Shown one piece after another: positions 48,424 to 57,219 of a stretch of DNA of 57,219 bases. The translations under genes were made by a program, and so were the position numbers. The notes beneath the pieces were generated by a model that did no database searches, was not told the DNA's origin, and saw only the letters and a program-made list of their open reading frames with translations. Location of the stretch: positions 1,391,536-1,448,754 of the forward strand of contig NW_019091378.1 in the NCBI RefSeq assembly GCF_001949145.1, written 5' to 3'. The DNA is from Acanthaster planci. Lineage: Eukaryota > Echinodermata > Asteroidea > Valvatida > Acanthasteridae. How positions within the stretch are numbered: the stretch's first letter is position 1; the number at the start of each line of letters is the position of its first letter.

Positions 48424-49199
48424 CGTTTGTCACATGGACAGACACTTTGTTTCTTAAGAAGGAAAATTAAATTCAAAACATAATTGACAATTACCTGCAA
48501 TGTATTCAATACTCTTTTCAGTTTACTATTAGAAAAAAATTTTCTCAGAAAAACAATTCCGGTGTAGTTAACACTGAAATTCATTTCAAGAAAAAAATGT
48601 AGCATTTGTTACTGGACAGACATCACGTTTGTCACATGGACAGACATTTTTCTGGTGTTTGAATTAGAGCGTGAAAACAGAAATGTTCACAACCAAACTT
48701 GTTTGTTTTCGGTTTTCAAAATCATTTTTGTTAAAAAGACTATTGAGCTTCAGCTAAAATGAACATTACATACATGTAAGTTTTTCTCAGTGAGTAATGT
48801 TAGTTACATGGACAGATGTAACATTTGTCACATGTCACGACCTGGGAACTGACCGTCTTCTCACTTTCATTTCAGCAAAATGAACCAACTCTTTCAAATC
48901 AATTGTTCGTTATTTTATTTAATTTGGTCTTGTAATAACTGTATAATATGTACATGTAATCATAAGATACGTCTTCTAAGATTTTTACATTTAGAGGGAA
49001 AAATAGTGACAATAGTTACAAAATAGTGGACAGACATTTGCAATTCCTAAGGTCAAATCTAAGTTTTGTCGTCTCATAGAAAAAAAAAAAATATGATGTA
49101 AACTATTATTGTCAAAACTTTTCTCAGGAAGATATATTTTTATATCAAGGAATGGCAAAATCAGCCTATTTCAAATTTGTCACTCTGTGGACAGACACT
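48424..49199 (+). repeat. Decayed tandem array around 'gtcacatggacagaca'
   Basis: The core (gtttgtcacatggacagaca and variants) occurs at about 48425, 48608, 48628, 48800, 49014 and 49187. Apart from the 48608/48628 pair, spacing is about 170-215 bp, suggesting a diverged satellite. Intervening sequence repeats words such as ttctcag and tttcagc(a/t)aaaatgaac. Confidence 0.55.
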
Positions 49200-51470
49200 G
49201 TGACGTATGTTACTACTTAATTAGCTCTCCTTAAATTCCTGTTTAAGATATTTATAACTTAAAATGACAAGCCATAGATATTTTGACACATTTCTCAAAT
49301 CTTATTTAGTATCCATGTTTTAACAGAAGAATTGTTTGTTTCCATTAGAGTGGTATTTTAGCTACCCTGAAAAACATGAGCTGACACAGTTACTGTATGT
49401 GCATATCCCACCGGAACCCCTAATATAAGCTGGACATTTTCATCAAGATCCTGATTATTTTAACAACAAACAGCCAAATCTTATCAAACTGTGTAAAACT
49501 ATATCACTACAATTATTTAAATTATTAGCAAAATTGTTACGGTTCATTTTTGACTATCAACACTGTTAAAGTGGTGGGTAGCCACTATAACAACAATGGA
49601 AAAATTATACACGTACATGTAGCACTTTAATGACAAAGGTAAAACTTTGCATTTCATAAGCTTTCATGGCAACAACAATTTCATCAGATGCAACGAAGAA
49701 GATGTAGTTGTTGCTCCAAAAGCTATAAATGTAAAGTTTAAATTTTCCAGCATTGTTAGCCCAAATCCTCCGATTTCATTAATTAGGTACAAACGTATGC
49801 GTTAGTGAGGACAGACTCATGTATATGGCGCTACCCCTGGAACCTCGCATATTCCACTTCTCTTAGCCCAGTAGGAAGACATACTTGTTTCCATGTATCT
49901 TCACGACAAAGAGAGCATCAAACCGTGATCATTGTCAGTTTGCCCCAACATTTTACACGAGCGTTGTTGATATTCAGTGTTCATATTTTTTGGAGGGCCT
50001 GGGATGGGTTACTCTATTATCATGATAGTTCTCACATTTCCCGATCAAAATATAGATTTCTCGCTCACGTTCCAGAATTATCCTGTCCTTGCTGTTGTTG
50101 AACTCTTACTTTTTACCTCGATTTAGAAGATTTTGTTTGTGGATCATTTTAGTTTCCTCTACAATGGCTCAGACAATGTGTGCGCACCTTATGCAGGTGG
50201 AGGTGGAGTACATTATTATTACTGTGGTATTATCACAGTATCAAGAAATGGTTTCTAGGAAGGCCTTAGAAGCACTTTATTTATGAATCTAGAAAAAATT
50301 GGTACTACATGTACTTTCAAAGGAAACACAATAGCCTTAATTTATTTTGTGATAAATGTTCCATTTCACTTGTACATGTAATTCACCCCATTTTCCTGAA
50401 TAATTGCACGGAGTCACCTTACACTTGATCCGGCAATGGAAAAAACTTGCTAACATTTTCACCTTAATTCCAAATGCAGCAAAAACTTTTTCGTTCTCTT
50501 GATGGACCCATTTTTTCATCCACGTCCGACACAATCCATAAGATGTCTGCTTTCTGAGCTCTAATTCCTCAAGAGTCACGAATATCTCATTAGGCCTGAA
50601 CTATTTTAGTATTAAGAAATGCAACAAATTTGAGACCATAATGCCAGCATAATTATTCACTGCTAACTGCCCCAAAGGGTAAAAGTACATGTATGATTGG
50701 TACAAGTTTATTATATACATGCAGGCAGTTTTTCATTGCAGAAGTCCTTGTTTTGACTTTGGAAAAAAATGGGGTACTTTCAGACACCTTTGGCCATTGC
50801 GGCAGTAACACACACGTATGAGACCCCAGCAATGGGTATATCCATGGACGGGGCTGTTAGAAATGTAAATAACTGTTAAAATGATAGACGGTACATGTAG
50901 GTAATGACAGACATAAAGGAAAATTTACCAAGTACAGAAAAATGACATACATGTATGTGACCTGCAAAGACAAAATGAGAGTAAAGTCGCATCCCACTCT
51001 TTCCTGTTTTGAGGATTCAAAGTCATATTGAAGTAGAGGTCAATTTTGGGGTTTTGTATTATTTGGAAAGAGTTACCCGCCTCCTATTTAATTCCAAATA
51101 TTTCGCAGAATCACATATTTTAAAATGTCATTTTCTCAGCAATTTTGACGATAGCATTATTCGTGCCTGGTCTGAAATGTTGAAAGAATGTCAGGAACAA
51201 AGACGCAAAGCTGCCAGAATCATGTCACATTGTCACCTGATACTTTTCCCCTTAGTGTCCCATGTATGTGCCATTGGAAGGCTCTCTTTCTGCTGAATTA
51301 AAAAAGACCAATATCTCAGTTTTTGAAAATTCAGACTTTCAGCTCATTTTGTGGTGACAGGTCACATGTTATCAAAACTTATCAAAATGTACCAAAACTT
51401 CCAACGTTTTCATTCTGTTTTTTACAAACTAATCTTGCGGATCTAAGTTGTTTGACATACTCGCAGAACT
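49200..51470. other. Noncoding stretch
   Basis: No gene recognised. A partial R3 copy lies at 49755-49800 (gcccaaatcctccgatttca). Confidence 0.3.
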
Positions 51471-51862
51471 CCAAGTAACTATTCCATGTGACTTGGATGT
51501 GTATGCCTTTTCATGAGTTTGTAACACTATTGGTTTATGAATGCAGCCCAGTAAATGTCAAATAGGGGTACATTCATGTTTTAAACAAAATCCACTTTCT
51601 CAATCAAATCCCCCAAAGTCATCAAAACTGGTGTATATCGCTGTAAATCTTCTGACCTAGCCTGACCATTTCTTGGAAAAGAAATAGTCATAGTGTTAGG
51701 AACCCATATAAAGTCGTACACCTCCAAGTCACACGGAGGAGTGACTTGGAATTCAACAAGTAGATTTAACTGTACTGCATTAAAAAACCCATAGCGTTAT
51801 GAAGCCGTAAAAAGTCATGGGGCTGCAAGTCACATGGAGCAGGGAGTAGCGACTTGCAGTTC
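51471..51862. repeat. Three related hairpin units
   Basis: Unit a, CCAAGTaac...GTGACTTGG at 51471-51496. Unit b, CCAAGTCAC (51724-51732) with GTGACTTGG (51741-51749). Unit c, CTGCAAGTC (51823-51831) with GACTTGCAG (51851-51859). Units b and c also share upstream sequence (gtgttaggaaccc / gcgttatgaagcc, then aaagtc). Between b and c the base pair C-G becomes G-C, so the stem is kept by a paired change. Confidence 0.7.
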
Positions 51863-53151
51863 TTGTAAGAGACATGTACATGTACGTCCTCCAAAAATAA
51901 AAACGTACACTGAATATCAACAACCCGGCAACACTAGTGCAAAATTTTGGGGTAAACTGACAATCTGGTTTGAAAGACTTTGTCACCATGGTCATGAAGA
52001 GAGCCTACATGTAGGCCTACATGGCAAACGTGTGTCTTCCTATTGGGCTCAGAGAAGTTGAACATGCAAGGTTGAAGGGGTACATACAGTAGCTACATGT
52101 ACAGTAGGGCTGAATCAATATGAAATTAATTCACAATTTGAACATTTGACCTTTAATTCTATCAAATATCCAAATATTCATAGACTGGTTCAGTTGCTTG
52201 TCTCCATGTCTCACTTCAAGGAGTAATCTCCAGCCACGATTTAGCAAGGTTTAACCACGGAGGAAGGAATTTAACAGACAACCAAAATTTCTTTTCCTGT
52301 TGAAAATGCCTGTTCATTACAAAGTTTTTAAGAATAATTTAATTTTTTATGAATAATTTAACTTTTTAATCATTGTAAATATATTTGTACATGTTGTAAG
52401 ACATGTATCATTCTGTCGCTTTTCATTTGAATCTGCTTTAAACAAGCCTCTATCGTGCGATTTTTTCTCATTTACAACAAAAGAAAATTCTCCCTTCCTT
52501 TTCATGAATTTTGCATTCGAATATTCAAATATGGAAAACAATAACCGATAATCGATCGAATTCGGATATTCGACACAGTCCTCAAGTACATACATGTATA
52601 TCAAAAACAATACGTTCACAGCAGGATTTGCTCGACTGCACACACCATGCACACAGTACAGCCTACATGTACGTGTACATCAAACCGTAACGTTCAAGTT
52701 GTCCAGAAATTGGGCATGTTGGGCCACCGTTTGTAAACACATCGGGTTTTTCCACTTGAAAGGATATTCTAGTTAATATTAACCCTAGTACAGTATTACT
52801 CACCATTTCAAGTATAGGCAGATGAATTCTTCATGTCCCAACCATTGGCCTATCTGCAAATTAGGGCCGCTTTTCTATGCAAAATCCTTAGGAAGGACGG
52901 AGTTCAGTCACAGACACGTGTGGCTTTGAAATGACTGTTGGTACCCACGGGCCATGGCCAAATACATCCTATAACCAAGCGTACACCGTTTACCAGTGAC
53001 AGTCTGTCCTCACTGCATGCAGCGGGAAAATGCGAGCATGGGGGAGGTGCTGGGGATATTTTCTTATCTTGTGCGACGGCGCTTTGAACATTTTACCCAA
53101 AAAATAGGTTGCTGTAGGCCGACATTTCAACAGTTGCGACTGGCAAGTGGG
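51863..53151. other. Noncoding stretch
   Basis: No gene recognised; frequent tacatgta words. Confidence 0.3.
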
Positions 53152-53360
53152 AGCAGGGGCGCATCCAGAACTTTTTCTGGCGATTTTTTAAATATTATTT
53201 TGCGGACAAGCGAAAAGGATGATAAAACCTCACATGACACACATTGTTTCCAATGCTATTGGAACACTTACTGTAGCTGATTTTTTAATTGTCCCCATTG
53301 TTTACATTTTTTGAGTGGGGGCGGGGGATAGACCAGCCCCCAACACAGATCTGCGCTCGG
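53152..53360. mobile_element. Possible hAT-type MITE
   Basis: The left end caggggcgcatccagaac resembles the 'CAGGGGCGGATCCAG' terminus of animal hAT MITEs. A degenerate counterpart (agatctgcgctcgggg) follows a G-rich tract near 53340. No transposase. Confidence 0.35.
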
Positions 53361-53814
53361 GGAGGAACTCTGACATTGGACCGTAGGGATCATCACAATT
53401 TTGAAGTGTTGGTCGATCAGCAGCAACCACCTGGAGCATAAGGAAAAAATCACTCAGCATGGTTTGTCGGCCAAAATACTTGTGCCATTACCTTTTCGGT
53501 TTCACAAAGGAGTCCAAGACTTTCCGTCAGTCTCTATAATCAATTCAGAACGATTGACCACAACCTTCAAAACATCAAATTCGTGTGGGTCCTACTCTAT
53601 ATGTAAAGTTTGGTTCGTGCTGTCGCTCAAAAAAGGTAACAATGTAGGACTAACCGTTTTAAGAATAGCCCCATTCCATTTTATATTAATTTTTAAAATT
53701 CATAATTAGAGAATCCACACAGGTCTTCTTGTAGCTTACGGAATTCATTCAAAAGCATACAAACGAAACAGTTCAACAACTGACGTAGGTTTGATCTATT
53801 TCATTCGTTCAATT

Positions 53815-53965
53815 CTTTATTAGTTTTAATAATTATAATTATGATTAGTGATTAATTTTTTTTGTGCTTTCAATTTTTTACGTACATTTAATGTAAGATT
53901 CTTGTACTTTGGCTTGTTGGGCCACGATAAGAATGAATAAACTAATAAATGAATCAATCAATGTC
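53815..53965 (+). mobile_element. Possible LINE 3' tail
   Basis: 'cttgtactttggcttgttgg', then gccacgataagaatgaataaactaataaatgaat, looks like a LINE 3' UTR ending in AATAAA-rich tandem tail sequence. No RT coding sequence is recognised upstream. Confidence 0.35.
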
Positions 53966-54237
53966 ACCCCCATAGCTGGTTTCCAAGGCAAGCTTGGAAC
54001 TTTTCTGAAAACAAAAAGTAGTCATGAACATCAAGTGTGTTCAGTTAGGTTAAGATCCACTAAGGTTTAGTCCGATTATGGCCAATTGATTGCCCCTAAC
54101 CTCGGTGCTGAGAAATGAAATAGAATTTTGAAGACTTGTCTCCTGAGTAACTTTTTGGGGGTCCATATTTTTTTTTACTCTCAGGGGCATGCCAAAGACT
54201 ACGGGGATTGACATATATAACACATATAAATAGAACT

Positions 54238-54445
54238 GGAGCTCCTATCTGCCTTGAGCATAAGCACCCCTCATCAGTTGAGCAGAGCCAATTTGGTAGG
54301 GAGTGTTTATTTTGCAGGTAGCAACGTGACCGTAATTCGTGCGTTTATTTCATAATCGTTCGTGAACCAGCGAAGTGCGGTTCCGACCACAGGAGCTCAG
54401 TCACAAGTAAATTGCGCCCTCTCTTGGTTCAGCTTGGGGCTCTTA
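54238..54445 (-). repeat. Repeat family R1, copy 4 (most complete)
   Basis: Both ends carry ggagctc/gagcc-type sequence. Internal landmarks are cataatcgttcgtgaaccag, cgaagtgcggttc and gcgccctctcttggttcagc. Confidence 0.7.
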
Positions 54446-54624
54446 TGGATCATCGTCCAGTATTATCACAATTTGAAAAAAATAAAAAAAATATAGGTCG
54501 GCAAGAATCAATTAAACCCCCACCACACACACACAAAAAAATCCATGAGACAACAAAATGTGCATGACAGTAGAAATATGAAACGGCAAAACAGTTTCTA
54601 TTCAAAAATTAACAGGTGATAACG

Positions 54625-55952
54625 CTTTTTATTGATATCAAATGATAAAATGTAAGAATGCCTTTGGAAAAAAAGGCACACTAGAATAACTTACATATAC
54701 AACTATACAAAAAATAACATCGGAGGACACTGCTTTCAAACTTGTGTCCTTTTCTGAAATCAAAAATAAACACCTGTCGAGAACCTTTAAAGTTTTGTTT
54801 TCACAACTCCAAAGAGCAAATTCAACACCATTCTTGTGTTGATAAAATTGAAAAACCAACACTTCTTGAAATCATGAAAGAAATTACACTTTAATGGAAA
54901 AAGTTGAGAGAACAAGTAGGACTACCAGGTGAGCAAGTGAACTCTTCGACACTTCAACTGGAAAGGCAGTCCGTAACAGTCCCTCTACATTTCTAAGAGG
55001 ATTATCATTCCTGATTATCATTTCTGAATCGAGTGTCAAACCCTCATGAGTTTTTCCATTACCATCCTGTGATTTTTTAATTCTTTTTTTAACAATTTCA
55101 CAACATTAAGACCTGCCAATTGAAGAAACTGCTTAGTTTTCCAAGGTGAGTTAACCACGAACAACTCTGCTCAAAGCAGAAAGGCCAATAACATATATGC
55201 AAGTGCAAACTATAACTGATTATGACAAAGCTGTCCACTAAACTGAACCAAAATTTTACCTCTGTCCTCAAGATAAATGCTTTTGTGTGGTTTTGGAATC
55301 TGACTCTTAACACTCCCTCCAGCAAAACAGACGAAAGTTTTGAAAGCAAAGACGGAAGCAAATTGGAAGCAAAGACAGGCAAAGATTCAGGAATATTTCA
55401 TTTTCCTTCCTTTCCAAAAACATGTAACCCCCCCTCCATTTTTTGGCCTCACCCCAAGAAAGGCCACAAAAGGTTGTTTAAAGAAATTCCTAAAATTTAC
55501 CCCGAATGCAAAACATTTGCCCCCGATAAATGTGTGTCTGGGTCTCTCCTTGAAAACCTCAGTTCTATTCAGGTTAAACAAAGATTACATTGATATGGCA
55601 GCCTGTTTTCAGTTTTCTTCACAAATCACTTTGTGTGCCACCTTTCTTGAGAATTCACTTGTGAATGTTCCTTTAAATGGTCTGTCGACAGGGAAAGTCT
55701 TATCATCATTCAGACATGCTTTGTTTTGTTTGTTCTTTTTTTTAATTTAGGAACAATTGTGAAGATAAGAAGGCATCTTTTTTTCTATGACGGCCTTGGA
55801 ATTAATGCACGAATTGTATCTTTGATGATGAAATCTTGAACAAATTTTGTGAAGCAATTAATATAGAGGAATATGGCATTTACAACATGATTCTGAATGA
55901 GAAGAGATCTCATACACGGTCAGTTTTTGCTTTGTGGTCTTTCTTCTCCACT
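54625..55952 (-). other. Putative 3' UTR of the Rap1-like gene
   Basis: From the stop codon at 55953 to a polyadenylation signal near 54630 on the minus strand, about 1.3 kb. Plus-strand open stretches here (123 and 136 codons at 55222-55750) are low-complexity and unrecognised. Confidence 0.4.
54628..54633 (-). terminator. AATAAA polyadenylation signal
   Basis: A canonical hexamer on the minus strand within atcaataaaaagcg, in the right direction for the Rap1-like gene. No other AATAAA nearer the stop was noticed. Confidence 0.4.
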
Positions 55953-56077
55953 TCAGTTGAAGAAAGCTTGGCGCTTCATGACTGCCTCCTGGCCGTACAT
56001 CCCGCACAGCTCCTGGATGTCTTTGGGGTTGGAGCTGTTCAACTTCTTGTCATCCTCCTTGGTCCAATAAGGTATGC
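55953..56077 (-). CDS. TERF2IP: Terminal coding exon of a Rap1/TERF2IP-like telomere protein
   Basis: On the minus strand, an acceptor (ttttag) is followed by GC, which completes a Gly codon, then 40 codons and TGA. It reads IPYWTKEDDKKL, later DIQELCGMYGQEAVMKR, ending QAFFN. This matches the end of the Rap1 C-terminal (RCT) domain, whose family pattern is G-x-PIW-(S/T)-x-(Q/E)-DD followed by a short helix with FGA..V..R. In vertebrates this domain binds TRF2 and takes Rap1 to telomeres within shelterin; Rap1 also acts at non-telomeric chromatin. The splice phase (1) fits the donor of the upstream exon exactly and the two exons read through without a stop. The BRCT and Myb domains must lie upstream, outside the window. 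Call is from motif memory only. Confidence 0.75.
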
Positions 56078-56632
56078 CTAAAAGTAACCACGGGCAAAAG
56101 ATTGGCACATATGGCATCTCCTGTTTGCATGCTCTTTTTCTTTCTTTTCCTCCCTCTCAACGAAGTCTTGAGGAGACTTAAAAAGCACCATAATGAATCA
56201 ACTAGGAGCAAGTATATGGTACAGGACACATGGTGTCAAATGCCTGAACTCAACAACACAAGCAACGTCCTGAACAGTGAACAAAGGACAACATAACAGG
56301 GGAAAAATGGATTTGATTCGTATCAGCTCTGTGCAGGAACATCAAAGGGTATATTTCACATAGGAAGGTCACCCCGTTGGTGGGAAAACACGTTGGAGGG
56401 GAAAGGGCTTATCACAGGTGACCAATGGCTCTTGAAACTTATGGTCTTCGCTGGCGCTCCAAGTGCCGCTTTTTCCCACTTTTTTTTTCTTTGTCAGTGA
56501 TGGGGTGTTTCTAGTCAGAGTGCCCACCACTTCCACAACAGATCCAAGCATTTCACCCTCTTTCTACCATTTCTCATCACACCAGTAACGTTTCTTTCTA
56601 CGTTTTCAAAGTTTGCTCAGAAGTCCACATAC
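56078..56632 (-). other. Intron between the two Rap1-like exons
   Basis: A phase-1 intron of 555 bp with a GTATGT donor (minus strand, 56632 inward) and a TTTTAG acceptor ending at 56078. No other gene inside. Confidence 0.7.
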
Positions 56633-56747
56633 CTTCAGGATACCGTCCAGTCTGTAGGTGTTTCAGTACGCTATCAAAGTCCCCACTGTGAATGTACAGC
56701 AGTTGGACAACTGTCTTAGCTGGCACAGAGTAGTCATCCATAGCCTC
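56633..56747 (-). CDS. TERF2IP: Penultimate coding exon of the Rap1/TERF2IP-like gene
   Basis: The minus strand reads EAMDDYSVPAKTVVQLLYIH, then SGDFDSVLKHLQTGRYPEG, and splices at GAAG/GTATGT. It resembles the helical first part of the RCT domain ('V..LL..SGN...AL..L..G'), which directly precedes the PIW motif of the next exon. The acceptor is chosen at ttggctgcag (AG at 56748-56749). The frame stays open a little further upstream (VLVLDWLQ), so an alternative acceptor near 56790 is possible. Earlier exons were not found in the remaining 470 bp. Confidence 0.7.
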
Positions 56748-57219
56748 CTGCAGCCAATCCAGAACAAGTACACAATCAGGTGATCACACTAAATGAACCA
56801 TAGTAATTGTTACAGTGCCTGTAATCAGATTAAATTAAGGAGCACCAACAGACTGGATCTAAGGACTTTCCTAGCTTTACTCTACTGACCATGTGGCTCA
56901 CGCTGCGGGTGGTGTCAATATTTATTTATCGCTGGGGTGGCCGGTTAAACCACTTTAACACTTCATTCTGGAATGGGGAATTAGGTTCTGCAAGGGTGAT
57001 AAAACCAAGGGGAGGCTAACTGGAAATGAACCATGCCATATTGAAACTGGATCCTGCTATGATCCATCCTTTCACATTAGGAGGGAGATTACTGGGTATG
57101 CGCCATCATTGTATTTGTTGTTGTTTGTCATGTTTTTTTGCATGCTGCACAGTCGTTCTGAAGTTCATACCTTATAGTTCACTTTGTTCAGAATTCCTAC
57201 TGTTACCCTCATAATGTTA
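56748..57219. other. Probable intron of the Rap1-like gene
   Basis: No further exon recognised; it presumably continues into an intron beyond the window. Confidence 0.4.

Noticed and set aside
1-57219. tRNA, rRNA or CRISPR features
   Set aside because: No tRNA-like B box with cloverleaf partners, no rRNA core sequence and no regularly spaced short identical repeats with unique spacers were seen by eye. A covariance-model scan was not possible here.

Overview
This window looks like nuclear DNA from a marine invertebrate deuterostome, most likely an echinoderm. It is AT-rich, gene-poor and intron-containing, carries two assembly gaps (24473-24639 and 44595-45307), and is full of decayed interspersed repeats, fold-backs and ACATGTAC-type palindromes. 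The lineage call is inference from gene and repeat style. No bacterial operon, CRISPR array or viral genome is visible.

Only two host genes can be supported. At the left end (606-1421, +) is an intact single-exon coding region for a P-loop sulfotransferase-fold protein with recognisable nucleotide-binding motifs. A 22-base A tract follows its stop by 160 bp. At the right end, on the minus strand, are the last two coding exons of a Rap1 (TERF2IP)-like telomere protein (56633-56747 and 55953-56077), joined by a phase-1 intron. A long putative 3' UTR reaches a polyadenylation signal near 54630. The rest of that gene lies beyond the window or is not recognisable.

Between them the clearest structure is a roughly 4.1-kb decayed DIRS-order retrotransposon (about 8556-12632, minus strand). 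It keeps gag-like and zinc-knuckle-like remnants, reverse transcriptase, RNase H and a tyrosine recombinase with its HxxR box, and is bounded by direct repeats of about 140 bp. A 5'-truncated CR1/Jockey-type LINE fragment follows at 13860-14610. The 19.3-23.4 kb stretch holds coding-like but frame-broken sequence that could be an eroded gene (integrin-alpha-like at best), broken up by GGGCC-ended MITEs and local duplications.

From 24 to 54 kb I see mainly repeats: a roughly 200-bp family (R1, four copies), a long two-copy family (R2), a 65-70-bp family that also forms an inverted pair (R3), and an inverted two-copy family (R4). There is also a roughly 50-bp minisatellite (31.5-32.2 kb), an 18-bp tandem repeat, a decayed array built on a CACATGGACAGACA core, and three related hairpins near 51.5-51.9 kb, one pair showing a compensatory base change. 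I do not see a new multi-gene system. The most notable observations are the DIRS element with its direct terminal repeats, the MITE insertion read against an uninterrupted duplicate, and the covarying hairpins.
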